Source: Avena insularis
Lineage: Eukaryota > Streptophyta > Magnoliopsida > Poales > Poaceae
Reading direction: 5' to 3'
DNA length: 64,000 nucleotides
Assembly (NCBI GenBank): GCA_023614405.1
Contig: JAJUPC010000041.1
Span: 806,001 to 870,000, forward strand
The notes under the pieces were generated by a model. It did no database searches. It had not been told where the DNA came from and saw only the letters and a program-made list of their open reading frames with translations. A program made the translations under genes and the position numbers. Below, piece after piece: positions 11,557 to 22,801 of the stretch. The first letter of the stretch is position 1; every line of letters begins with the position of its first letter.

Positions 11557-12821
11557 AGAAGGGGTTGAGTTATTCAACCATTCTTATAAAAATGCTTAAT
11601 GGGAGTCAACCCATCACATTAATATAATAAAATAAAATAAAGAATAAAATGTTTATCGCATTCCTATAACTTTTTTACAAACATTCTTGCGGAAGCGCGC
11701 CCGTGAAGATACAGCTGCCAAAAAGTAGTAGAAATATCGATTGAACAAGCGTAGAGTAAGTATAAAATTGAAAGTTTGAGTTTTATCTACAAAAACTAGC
11801 TTAATCATTTTGTCCAGATTAAAAAGTGAATCTCCAGTTGAGGAGAATAAGTTAGGTAGTACTAGAAATCGTGCTCTATACATGCTGTTATTGGTTGATA
11901 ATTTTCACTGTCATTTTTCTGTCAAAAGCAAGGTGTTTCGCTAAGTTTCAGGATAAGAAGGTATTCTCGAAGAAATAGAAATTGTTTGATGAGTACTGAA
12001 GGTTTAACGACCAACAATACGTCAGGAATAAAAATTCTGGCCGTATAGTTTGGCCGTATATATATCTTTGTCATCAACAAATTTTCTTTCATACGTACAA
12101 AAGATTTAATGACCATCTATATGGCGGGAATAAAAATTCCGGCTGTATAGTTTCGGCCGTATAGATATCGATGCCTTCATCGATTTTCTACTCAAAGGTA
12201 CAAATGGTTTGACGACCAACTATACGGCGGGAATAATTTTTTTGGCTTTATAGTTTGGTCATATAGTTATCCATGCATGTCCAAGAAAATTTATCTCGAG
12301 GATACAGAAGTTTTGATGACCAACTATACGGCGAGACCATTATGATCCGGCCATATAGTTGTGCCCGTATAGCGGTGTTCTGGCATAAAGAAACCCTAAT
12401 TGTCGACACCTCCACAACTATATGGCGGGAACTACATATCCCACCCGTATAGTTGTGCCCGTATAGTTCGGTGCGACCACTTAATTGCATCGGGGTGGCT
12501 AGGGCTCTTCTTTCTCCTGACTTTTTCTCTCATATTCTCTCTCCAAATCTCTCAAAACCCACCTAGAATTCTTGATTCTTTGCGAATTTCATTCGTTTGA
12601 GTTGGGGAATCAACAGATCGGTATGTTTCTCTCCCTATCCATGCTTTATTTTCAGATTTCCATGGTTGAAACTCTCACATTGATCTAGTGGATGAAATCA
12701 AGCTTATTTTGTTTTTCCTTTTGATTTCTCACGTTAGGATTAAATTTTTCCACGTAGAATCGTTCGTAATGTAGAAAATATCTGCCTAAGGTTTCATGGT
12801 GAAATTTTTCAGTGCATCAAG
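11557..12821 (+). other. A1 internal non-coding stretch replacing RT/RNase H/IN
   Basis: I find no reverse transcriptase, RNase H or integrase motif in any frame on either strand. The stretch holds an A/T-rich run (about 11620..11660), the palindromic tandem repeats described separately, and a C/T-rich leader (12500..12620) before the extra ORF. Its end resembles a 5' untranslated region. Confidence 0.6.
11990..12480 (+). repeat. five ~100-bp tandem units with inverted CTATACGGC / GCCGTATAG motifs
   Basis: Five diverged units start near 12010, 12111, 12214, 12318 and 12413. Each carries a short block of the form CTATACGGCGGGA, an A/T-rich spacer, then GGCCGTATAGTTTGGCCGTATAG. The facing CTATACGGC and GCCGTATAG could form a hairpin or bind a dimeric protein. 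One more copy lies in the 3' LTR (15759..15812). Function unknown. Confidence 0.75.
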
Positions 12822-14073
12822 ATGAATAAAATTGGTAGCATTTTTCGCAAGAGCAAGCGCCAACGTGGTAAGAGTTTGGGGCACCGGCCCGAGCTCAACC
12901 CCAAGTTGGCCATAGTTTCATCAATGAGGATGATGCCCACACGTTGGGGAGATGATAGATTTCTCACCGTGGCGGGGTTAAGGGCGGACTTCGACCTCAT
13001 GTGTGCAAATTCCAGGCTAACACTACTCGCCTATGCAAGCCACAATACCTACGCCAAGCACATCTTTCAGTTCCATGCCTCCTTCTACGATGACCACAGT
13101 GAGAAAGGTAATGCGAGCATGGTAAGCTTCACCCTGAACCAGCAGCATTATGAAATAACTTTCGAACAATTTTGTGATGCTTTTGGCTTCCCTCACGATG
13201 GAGAGTCAACTGTTACAAATTTATATAGTGTCTCAAGTGGATAAACATGGGAGGTTGTTTCTGTTAACGGTGGCAGGGACTTCTACTAGAAGAAGATGTC
13301 CACCATTCAGAACCCAACAATTCGCTACTACGCCGTGTTCCTCGCCAATACACTACTGGGAAGAGGAGATACCAGTTCCATGGCCAATGCAGAGATGGCC
13401 ATGATCACCAAGGTTCTCTTCCCCAATGAACCGCAAAGCCCCAATCCCGCGGCTCTACTCATCCAACACTTCCGTCACCAGAGCAACAAAAAGAAAGGTG
13501 ACATTCGCATTGGTGGATTGGTAACCCACCTTGCCCATGCATTAAACATTATTTTACCTATGATGCAACCTGTTGATGGCTCCAAACTTATGGATGTCAA
13601 ATATTTGACTGTTCGTGCTTTCCTCGGTGTTTACCGCACTAACAAGAGGCTTCAAGCATATCAGTTGGGATATCTTGGTCATGCACACGTTGAGCAGGTT
13701 CCGTTGCCCTGTCCACAAGCCTTCATTATTGTGGAGAAGGACAACCGGATCCTGACCAAGGATCATGGCTGAATTCTAGCCTCATCAAGAAGAAGATGAA
13801 GAAGGAGAGCAGCAGGATGAGGATGAGCAGGAGCAGGAGCAAGAATACAACCCTACTTGGGACGGACACCAGCAGCAACAAGGGGGTTCCTTGGACCCAT
13901 GGCCCAATCAGCCACAGCAAGGGTTCAACTACGTCCCCTATCAAGAATTTCAGCAGCTCAACCAGCGCGTTGGGCAGATTGACCAAACTCTACAAGGAGT
14001 GAATAAAGATGTGAGTGCCTTAACTCAAAACTTCAGTCACTTCATGACCCACTTACCTGACTACTACCAGTAG
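12822..14073 (+). pseudogene. Athila-type extra ORF, broken
   Basis: From an ATG, one frame runs to 13772 and is cut by two stops (13242 and about 13290). It encodes a globular region with LLAYASHNTYAKHIFQFHAS, then FEQFCDAFGFP, a stretch of the kind seen in the ATHILA ORF-1 family. After a frameshift near 13772 the frame continues (about 13780..14073) as an acidic, Gln-rich tail and a likely coiled coil with NQRVGQIDQTLQGVN. In Athila elements this ORF sits between pol and the 3' LTR and has been discussed as env-like; its true role is not known. I see no clear signal peptide or membrane segment. Confidence 0.6.
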
Positions 14074-15520
14074 TATCCGCACCAGCCACAAAATGACAGC
14101 ACTAACTAAGCCTAGCAATAGCCTAAGATTGGGGGGGGGGATTGAATACCTCCAAACCTTGCATTCATATTTTTATTTCATATTCTGATTTATTTTACTT
14201 ATTGAAAATTGTATGTTTACTTTTAGTTTGCATTCCTAAATGAAAAACACAAAAAAAATTAGTTGTAACTTTTATTGCAAATTCGTTTCTTTGTTTCTCT
14301 CGGAGATTGCTCCATTTCAGGTGACTTGGCAATAGGGAAATATAGAGGGGGTTCGACTCAAGTAAGTGAACAAAGCAAGCAAGAGGAGGTATCACATTCC
14401 TTTCATCAAACTTTCTGCAACTTTAAATTGATCATACAATTATTTACTCGCTTGCACTGGAGTCACTCCCCACTTATCTTGCTATCCTATAAATTCTATT
14501 CCTTTGCTAGTGTCTCCTTTTTAGCTTTGAAACAATGAGCAATGAACTTGGTTAAAAATATTTCCTACATTTTTATAACAAGAAAACACATCCAAAAGAT
14601 GACTTGAGTCCATGTTTAGCCCAAAGGATTTGATTTTAGAACTACTCCATCCCATTTGAGCTTAATGTAAATAGACTATATAGCACCCTTGAATGAAATT
14701 GTCTGATAAAATGGATGCTTGAAAGTAGTAGAGATTATGCCACTCCTTTTTCTAATAATTACCGTAAGATATTGCTGTACGCGTGTCACTACAAGACTGT
14801 CGTGCTCCATGGGGAACTATTAACTCCGCTGGCCAACGAACGATCTAAATATGGGAAACCACTTGATTTCGGCTATTGAGTTATGTAAACATCCATAGCA
14901 GCAATACTATGACGGGTAAAATCTTAGTATCCTTGTGGTTCCACATTCCAAGAAAAGTTGTAGTAATCCTCTGTCCCACTATTTCTCAACAATTATTTAT
15001 TGGCATGGTCATGAGTGCACAACATGGTCCCAATTATCATGTTAAAAATAGTGGCCGTATTTCTCTAAGAAAGAGCTGAAGTTTTTGAAAAGCAAGGAAA
15101 GGAAAAATGTGCTTTGAGAGTCTTGAAATTTTGATGTGGGAATAGATGAGTTGTTCTTAAATTGAATGTTTTTGGTGCCAACTTGAGTACTCTTAATTGA
15201 TTAAAGAAACAAGAGCAACAAGTTTTCATCTGTCAACAAAGAGAGACACCAAAAGAATTTGTTTCACTTTCTTAGCTAAACTTTTGACACTTGCTCGGAC
15301 ATATGATTTATTTGCTAGCAAGATATACGTGGTTAAGAAGTGGACCCAGTGTAATCTTGTGAATACTTGTATGATCATGTTTAAGATTGCAAGTAGTGTG
15401 AAGAAAAGAATTTTACACTAATTCAATCTTGTAAGTTCTTTTATTTCAGTCTCGAATCTCAGCTATTCTTCCTTATTTTCTTGTCACTCTAGGGCGAGCA
15501 ACATCTAAGCTTGGGGGAGT
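14074..15520 (+). other. A1 3' untranslated region with two polypurine-like tracts
   Basis: No credible ORF. A G10 tract lies at 14131..14140, and a second tract, AGCTTGGGGGAG, at 15508..15519 touches the 3' LTR and is the likely working polypurine tract. The 1.4 kb between is A/T-rich. Confidence 0.6.
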
Positions 15521-15972
15521 TGATAGCTGTGAGATTCGACATATTTTTGATGGTTTTTCTTGATAGTTTTCTTCTAGATTTGATTGTTTCTAGCTTTACC
15601 AAACGCTAATACTTTGGTAGCGAAGAAAACTTGGTTTTTAATATGTGTTTCAGGTTCTGATCATCAACAAAAGGTTTTAACAAGAGAAACACAATATTCA
15701 GGAAAAACAAGCAAGTCACTTTTTCGAAACAATTGGGGGAGGCATACAGAAGCTTTAACGAGCAACTATACGGCGGGGATATTTTTCCGGCTGTATAGTT
15801 CCCGCCATATAGCCGCCGCCGCCTCTGTCTTCTCAAAAGGAACAACTTTCGTGAAGAGGCCAGACGCTAAATCATAACACAATAGCCACCATCCCTTCCA
15901 AAAATAAGAAAAAAGAGATCTAGAGAAGGAGGGGGAGACGTTCTTCATCTCGCTACATGATCTTCGACCTCC

Positions 15973-15995
15973 CACTAGTGGGAAAAGGCTTATCC
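15973..15995 (+). repeat. left terminal inverted repeat of the CACTA element
   Basis: CACTAGTGGGAAAAGGCTTA and three further bases; 22 of 23 bases match the right repeat in inverse orientation. Confidence 0.9.
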
Positions 15996-16225
15996 GTGGT
16001 GCACCAAAAAAGTGGTCAGTGGCGTATGGGCCGTGCGCCACTGATATTACGCCACTAATAATTTTTATCCGTGGCGCACCTAGGCGTGCACCACGGATAA
16101 GACACTTATATGTGGTGCATGGGTATATCATGCGCCACTGATATCGATTTCAAAATTTGAAAAAGGCTAGATATCTCAAATTTATTCGTGGCGCATGTGG
16201 GTATGGTGAACCACTGATAAAATTT

Positions 16226-16700
16226 TCAAATTTCAAAAAAACCTAGATCTGGATCTGCCCGACACCGGTGTCGACTCGTTGCTGGTGTTGGTGGTGGTCG
16301 GAGAGGAGGTGCAGGAGGCCATGGCGAAGGTCGGAGAGGAGGTCGAGGAGGGCGTTGGAGGTGGTAGGAGAGGAGCTCGAGGACGACATCGGCGGTGGTC
16401 GGAGAGGAGCTCGAGAACGACTTCAGCGGTGGTCGGAAGAGGAGAGATGGAGGAGAGGTGGAGGAGAGGTGGATTTCTAGGATGGTGAAGTCGCCGGAAG
16501 AGGAGAGGTGGAGGAGAGAAGGAGAAGAGAAGGGGGGAGAAGAGGAACAAGAGAGGAGGAGGTGGAAGAGGAACAAGATAGGAGGAGGCGGAAGAGGAGA
16601 GGATTCGAAGGAGAATGGGAGGGAACGGAGGAGGTGGAGGAGAATATAAGGAGAAAGGGTAGGTGGGCAGGGTGGCGATTCGAATTTCAAATCCCGCCCT
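16226..16700. other. purine-rich low-complexity core of the CACTA element
   Basis: G/A-rich on + (GGAGGAG, GAGAGG). The open frames on both strands are low-complexity: Pro/Ser-rich on minus and Arg/Glu/Gly-rich on +. I do not regard them as genes. There is a repeated GGTCGGAGAGGAG unit in several diverged copies. Confidence 0.6.
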
Positions 16701-17485
16701 TGTTATTCGTGGCGCACCACTATGGGGTGCGCAACAAATAAGTTCCCTTAGTTTTTTGTCTGCAGGAAAATATCTTGTTTCTGCCATATCTTTTTTTCCT
16801 TTTTGAATTTTGAGAATCTAAAAAATCGGCAAATGGTCTTTGACAATTGCGAGTGGATAGGAAAATTCATGCTCGTCCTTTTGATATATTATACATTTGT
16901 TTTCAACGTCGTATGCAAAAATTATGGCCTTTTTACCGCGCCATGACCTTTTTTTGGAAAAAAATTCATAATTTATGTTTGTTAATTTCCTACAAACTAG
17001 ATCACATAACCTACCTATATCAGAACGGATTTTATTTTTTGAAGTGTTTATCATTATCTGTTATTTTTTCCAAAGCTAAAAAGGCAATACATAGGGGAGG
17101 GGCAGAATTTTGAAAAGTTATCTGTGGTGCACCACTTTTGGGTGTGCCACTGGTATTTCAGGTCAGTGACGCACGTCAAATCCATGCGCCACAGATAAAT
17201 TTTCCCACTTCGAGAATTGTGGATCCACACATGTCCGTCGTGCACCCAAAAAGCGTGCGCCACTGATACCTAACTTATCTGTGGTGCACGACAATTCCGT
17301 GCGCCACGGGTATGCCACCCATGGATGGGGACGACCCCCGGGACTGGTGCCCGCATATGCGTGGCGCACAGATTTTCTTTTGCGCCACAGGTATGCCCAT
17401 ATCAGTGGTGCACCACTCTCCCGTGCGCGACGGATAACTACCCGTGGGGCATCCTTTCGATGTGCTCCACTAATATGACCCCTGT

Positions 17486-17508
17486 GGATAAGCCTTTTCC
17501 TACTAGTG
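17486..17508 (-). repeat. right terminal inverted repeat of the CACTA element
   Basis: Inverse complement of the left end with one mismatch, ending TAGTG. Confidence 0.9.
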
Positions 17509-17648
17509 TCCCAACCATCAGACCCTCGTAGAAATTACTTGTACGAGAGAGGGATATCTTCACCTTGCTAGATTAGGGTTTGAGATTGTTTCTTCCTATC
17601 TTTAATTGTGTTGGATTACTTTTCTATTCTTATTGTGGATCTCCACGG

Positions 17649-19643
17649 TAATAAGAAACATGATTGAATAAATCAACATATGAATGAATGAAACACAACA
17701 AATCAAAATACTTGCTGAGATAGAAGGGAGTAGGTTTACTGACTCAACTACAAAGTACAAGAAAGGCCCTTGAAAGAGGGAAGCAGGGATCGCAAGTCTC
17801 ATAAAGAGCTCCCAAAAATTATGATACTTACTAGCTTTCAGCTCTCATTACCCCTATCATAGGCATCTTTAGGTGATTAAGGTTAAAGTGACACAACTAA
17901 GAGGATATGCTTAACAAGTTATAAGTTGAAATCTCATGCCCCTTACTTATGAGTACCGATCCTCATGCTACTCAACTTCAGTCACGAGCAAGCTCTTGTC
18001 ATTGTAAATACATGTGTATCATTGAGAACCGCCAACGGGGTACCCCTTGCACATGACACAGGAGTTATCCCATAATCAAAATGACAAGGCAAGCAGACAG
18101 TGAGCATCTCAGTGATATTTTTATTTGCTATTTACATAGGTTTTTATTGAGGATGCTTCATAGAATGCTCACTATGGTTATGCTGCAAGTTTCCACCATG
18201 ATTAGGCATGGCTTAGGCTAGAGGCCCGGGCGTTTCTCTAACACACATATAAACTCCATGATCTTACAAGTTCCACTTTTATTTCACACCGCCGGGATCC
18301 GTAAGCAAAAGAACATGATATCAACTAGGTACAAAGTACCAAATGAAGTGTTGAAAGTGGTCCCCATGATACATGGTTCGTCTAACTTCAACTCATAAAG
18401 CACAAGCATATACGCAACAAAGAAGGACCCAATGGTTCAAGTTTATTAAATGCAAGAAAGTAAAGTGTTCCATCAAGTTCATGAGAGCTTTAATCACTAA
18501 TTTTCACATAACAAGTTTAATTTGGGAGGTAGATAAAACAAGAATTTACTTGGAATAGCAATAATGCTACTAGGTAGGTATGGTGGACACAAATGGCAAA
18601 GGTTTTGGTTTAAAGGAGGTGGATGCACGAGAAGAATACCCTCTCAGTACAGGTTTTTGGCTAGCAAGGCTGGGTAGCAAGTATAAGAGTTGAAGGAAAC
18701 AAACAAACATACAAGTGATAAAGACAAACATGCAATCTTCCTTGGAAGCACAAAAGATATTAACTAGAGAATACTAGACTTATGAGCAAATCAAGAAAGA
18801 AAGACGATGAAATAATTTTTCTTTAGAGTACCTTTATCTTTTCTTTCAACTCTCAAAAAAACTGTTGCTACTGACCGAGCCAGGTTTGCCAAAACCAACT
18901 AAATTAACTCAATGATCCCAAAGTGATACCAATACTAACAACAAGATCAATCATACAACCACAAATTGAAAACTAATATAAGCTATGCAAAAGAGTGAAT
19001 GATAGAACTTCTCATTAATATTCCATAACGGCAACTCACACCAAGGGATACATATCTAACGAGAGAGGGGACACTTCCATAATGCAAACCATCCTACATA
19101 ATAACTCCTCTATTCATGATATGACTCTACTAAAAAGGTAAAAGGATAGAAGATAGTGATGTGATACCGCGGCACTACCCCAAGCTTGGAACAAACCAAG
19201 GGGATGCCAAATCTGATGACGAATTACTCCTTTGGTGGTGGTGGTATCCTCTCATCTTTGTCCGTCTTCCAAGGAATCTCCCTTAACTGATCCAGTGGAA
19301 GACATTCAGGCTATAAATCTGAGATTTTACCTGGCAAAAACAGATCAAAACAAAAACACGACGAAAACACGATATACGGACCTCGGGGGATTTGGGGGGT
19401 TATATATTACGAAGTTTCATATCAAAAGGAAGGTACTGGGTGAAAACGGGTCGGAGGTGGAGTCTGGGGTGGCCTCATCACCTGGTGGCGCAGCCAGGGG
19501 TGGGCCCGCGCCAAAGGGTGGTGTGGGCTATCTCGGCTTCGGTTCCGTCCCTTTTTTGCTTCGTAACTTTACTTATCAACTGAAAACTGCAAAAATATAG
19601 TTGTATTGTATTTTCGTGGAACTTTTCTTACCAGAACTGTTAC
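17649..19643 (-). other. A2 3' internal non-coding region
   Basis: No convincing ORF. A polypurine-like AAGCTTGGGGTAGTGCC on minus lies at 19171..19190. As in A1, it is separated by more than 1 kb from where the LTR should be, so a second tract next to the lost LTR is likely. The sequence ends abruptly near 17649. Confidence 0.6.
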
Positions 19644-20849
19644 CTATTTGAAAACAGACTCTGCAGGTCTCTGAATTTGGTACTCGATGAATTTCTCCGG
19701 AGTTATAACATGAAAGGCATCAACATCTTCATTGTAAGAATCTCCAGCAATATAGTGTTTGAGTCGCTGTCCATTCACTACTTGTGTAGTACTATCTTTT
19801 AGAAAAGAAATTTTTATTGCTCCTGAATGGTATACTTCTTTAATGATGAAAGGTCCTTCCCATTTTGATAGTATCTTACCTGCAAAAAATCTGAGACGAG
19901 ACCTATACAATAGAACTTTCTCACCAACATGAAATTCTCTCTTAAGTATTCGCTTTTCATGCCATCTTTTAACTTTTTCCTTAAAGAGCCTAGCATTCTC
20001 ATAGGCTTCACTCCTCCATTCATCTAAAGAACTTAAGTCAAATAATCTTTTCTCACTAGCGATCTTACAATCTCTATTTAGTTCTTTCACTGCCCAGTAA
20101 GCTTTGTGTTCTAATTCTAAGGGTAGGTGGCAAGCTTTCCCATAAACCATTTTATAAGGAGACATTCCCATAGGATTTTTGTAAGCAGTTCTATAAGCCC
20201 ATAAAGCATCATTCAACTTCTTAGCCCAGTTTTTTCTAGACCTATTAACAGTCTTTTGCAAGATAGATTTAATTTTTCTATTTGATAACTCTACTTGCCC
20301 ACTAGTTTGGGGGTGATAAGCTGAAGCAATTCTATGATTAACATCATATTTAGCAAGGGTCTTCCTAAAACCACCATGAATGAAATGAGAACCCCCATCA
20401 GTCATGAGATACCTAGGCACCCCAAACCTAGGAAAGATAATAACCTTAAGAATTTTTAGAGAAGTCTCCCCGTCAGCACTCTTTGTAGGAATGGCTTCTA
20501 CCCACTTAGTAACATAATCAACGACAACAAGAATATGAGTGTATCCTGTCGAAGGAGGGAAAGGACCCATAAAGTCAAATCCCCAACAATCAAAAGGTTT
20601 AATAACTAGAGAGTAGTTCATAGGCATTTCATTGCGTCTAGAAATATTACCAACATGCTGACATTCATCACAAGATAAAACAAATTTTCTTGCATCTCTA
20701 AAAAGGGTAGGCCAGTAGAAACCTGATTGTAGTACCTTTTGTGCAGTTCTATCTCCTGCATGATGTCCTCCATAGGCACTACCATGACATTTATGCAATA
20801 TCTCCTTTTGTTCATATTCTGGAACACATCTTCGCATAATACCATCCAC
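19644..20849 (-). pseudogene. A2 integrase (longest intact domain)
   Basis: An open segment of 401 codons. It starts with a zinc-binding module (H...GGHHAGD...C..C) of the H2C2 type. The core has all three acids: D in CWGFDFMGPF, D in YLMTDGGSHF, and E in TSGQVELSNR. The C-terminal part has WRSEAYENARLFKEK and the GKILSKWEGPF(I)IK motif, the usual gypsy C-terminal fold. It inserts cDNA in the nucleus. A stop upstream near 20862 cuts it from RNase H, but the domain itself looks undamaged. Confidence 0.9.
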
Positions 20850-20861
20850 TCCTTCTTTGTA

Positions 20862-21422
20862 TCAGTGTGGGTCATCCCAAAAACAATGCCTCAAATCATA
20901 GAAGAACTTTCTTCTTTGCTGAGCTATAAAAGTTGGAGGCAAATACTTGGAGACAATAAAGTTAGCATAATCAGCATACCAAGGGCTTCCTCGCGAGCTC
21001 ACCCCTACTGCAGCTAACTGTTCATTTGGGAAACTATCATTAACAGGCATAGGGTCAAAAGAGATGTTTTCCAAACAAGATAAATTATCAGCTACAGGGT
21101 TTTCAGCACCCTTCCTATCTACTATATGTATATCAAACTCTTGTAAAAGCAATACCCATCTAATAAGCCTAGGCTTAGCGTCCTTCTTCGTCATCAGATA
21201 TTTAATAGCAGCATGATCAGTATGAATGGTTACTTTTGAGTCCACAATATAGGGCCTAAACTTATCATAGGCAAAAACGACAGCTAGAAATTCCTTTTTA
21301 GTAGTGGCATAATTCCTTTGAGCAGCGTCTAGAGTCTTACTAGCATAATGGATAACATTTAACTTTTTATCAATATGTTGCCCAAGGATAGCCCCTACAG
21401 CAAAATCACTAGGATCACACAT
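20862..21422 (-). pseudogene. A2 RNase H
   Basis: Starts [14 protein letters not shown], then [19 protein letters not shown] with the catalytic Glu, [10 protein letters not shown] with an Asp, and the DNLSC end region. After it comes a linker to the integrase zinc module. It is bounded by a stop near 21453 (CAA-to-TAA type) and one near 20862. Confidence 0.88.
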
Positions 21423-21452
21423 TATTTCAAAGGGTAAACTCCAGTCAGGTGG

Positions 21453-22750
21453 TTAAACAATATGGGCTGTAGTTAAAGCCTTCTTAAGAGTTTCAAAAGC
21501 TTCCCTACAATCATCATCAAAAACGAAGGGTACATCTTTTTGAAGAAGATTAGTGAGAGGTTTTGATATCCTAGAGAAGTCTTTAATAAACCTCCTATAG
21601 AAACCAGCATGACCAAGGATACTACGAATACCTTTGATGTCTCTTGGACATGGCATCTTCTCAATTGCCTCAACCTTAGCTCTATCAACTTCTATGCCTC
21701 TCTCAGAAACTTTATGCCCAAGAACAATCCCTTCATTAAACATGAAGTGGCATTTCTCCCAATTAATAACAAGATTAGTTTCTTCACATCTCTGCAAAAC
21801 TTTATCAAGGTTGTGCAGACAATTATCAAAAGAAGTTCCATAGACAAAAAAGTCATCCATGAACACTTCTACAATTTCCTCACAAAAACCATGAAAGATA
21901 GCAGCCATGCACCTTTAGAAAGTAGCAGGAGCATTACATAAACCAAAAGGCATACGTCTATAAGCATAAGTTCCATAAGGGCAAGTAAAAGTAGTTTTTT
22001 CTTGATCTTGTTGTTTACCAGCAATTTGAGAGAAACCAGAATAACCATCAAGAAAACAAAAATGGGTCTTCTTAGACAACCTTTCCAACATTCAATCAAT
22101 AAAAGGAAGCGGGTAGTGATCTTTCTTAGTAACTTTATTGACTTTCCTAAAATCGTTGCACATCCTATAGCCTATCACTATTCTTTGAAGAATAAGCTCA
22201 TCATTATCATTAGGGACAACGGTAATACCTCCCTTTTTAGGAACACAATGAACATGACTAACCCATTCACTATCAGCAATAGGGTAAATAATACCAGCAT
22301 CAAGGAGTTTCAATACCTCATTCCTTACCACTTCCTTCATCCTAGGATTTAAACGTCGTTGGTGCTCCACTCAACCGCTTGATCTGGTTCTATGTTGATA
22401 GAATGTTGACATATAGTAGGTGAAATCCCTTTTAAATCATCCAGAGTATAGCCCATAGCTCCTCGATGTTTCCTCAAAACTCCAAATAACCTTTCTTCTT
22501 CCTTCCCTGGAAGTTTAGCGCTAACAATAACATGATATATCTTTTTATCATCAATATAAGCATATTTAAGATCATCAGGGAGAGGTTTTAGATCGAAAAC
22601 CGGATCCTTTTTAGGTGGCAGCATGGTACCCAAGTCTTCTATAGGCAAGTCGTGCTTAAGCATCATAGGTTGATCGTGGAGAATCCTGTCAATCTCATTC
22701 CTTTCTTCCATGAAGATTTCACTTTCATGATCTTCCATAAATTGCTGCAA
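21453..22750 (-). pseudogene. A2 reverse transcriptase
   Basis: The segment 22750..22349 is the protease-to-RT linker. At about 22371 a short insertion (5 bp, apparently a GAGTGG-type duplication) shifts the frame. The domain then reads through VSHVHCVPKKGG, YRMCNDFRKVNK, LDGYSGFSQI (first catalytic Asp), FGLCNAPATF and FMDDFFVYG (catalytic pair), then the thumb with LGHAGFYRRFIKDFS. In-frame stops lie near 22092, 21909 and 21450. The FMDDF and FGLCNAPATF forms are typical of the Athila/Tat branch. Confidence 0.9.
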
Positions 22751-22801
22751 AGCATTGTTAGGAGCAAGAGAAATAGAAGCAAGTTGTTCAACCCTAAAAT
22801 C

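Larger units (their letters stand above)
15973..17508. mobile_element. non-autonomous CACTA DNA transposon
   Basis: A 1536-bp element with near-perfect 23-bp terminal inverted repeats starting CACTAGT and a 3-bp target duplication TCC (15970..15972 and 17509..17511). Inside each end lie many copies of a short palindromic motif of the type GTGGCGCAC...GTGCGCCAC, on both strands. Such subterminal repeats are transposase-binding arrays in CACTA elements. No transposase-like ORF is present, so it would depend on an enzyme from elsewhere. Orientation cannot be set. Confidence 0.9.
1..17648 (+). mobile_element. Athila-like Ty3/gypsy retrotransposon A1, interrupted and truncated
   Basis: An LTR retrotransposon read on +. 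In order it shows the end of a 5' LTR, a primer-binding-type site, gag, an aspartic protease split by a copia insertion, a non-coding stretch with tandem palindromic repeats, an Athila-type extra ORF, a polypurine tract, and a 3' LTR that starts TGAT. No reverse transcriptase, RNase H or integrase can be read between protease and extra ORF. The 5' LTR is cut by the window edge. The 3' LTR carries a CACTA insertion and stops near 17648, where the opposite-strand element A2 begins. The lineage call rests on the protease motif, the extra ORF and the primer-site context. The element is old: gag alone has seven in-frame stops. Confidence 0.75.
15521..17648 (+). repeat. 3' LTR of A1, proximal part, with CACTA insertion
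   Basis: Begins TGATAGCTGT directly after the polypurine tract. The LTR sequence runs 15521..15972, is interrupted by the CACTA element, and resumes at 17509 to about 17648, where it breaks off into the A2 sequence. The end at TGGATCTCCACGG would join smoothly to the LTR part seen at base 1, which suggests an original LTR of roughly 1.4 kb; that join is inferred. Confidence 0.55.

Noticed and set aside
11620..11660. Poly(A)-like end of a LINE or SINE (AATAAAATAAAATAAAG)
   Set aside because: No LINE or SINE body and no target duplication next to it; it fits the A/T-rich A1 spacer.
16226..16787. Pro/Ser-rich frames of 154 and 184 codons on minus
   Set aside because: Low-complexity translation of purine-rich DNA in the CACTA core; open on several frames at once.
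19205..19643. Possible host gene on + (122-codon ORF)
   Set aside because: It lies in the A2 3' non-coding region, read against the element; no domain and low-complexity Gly stretch.
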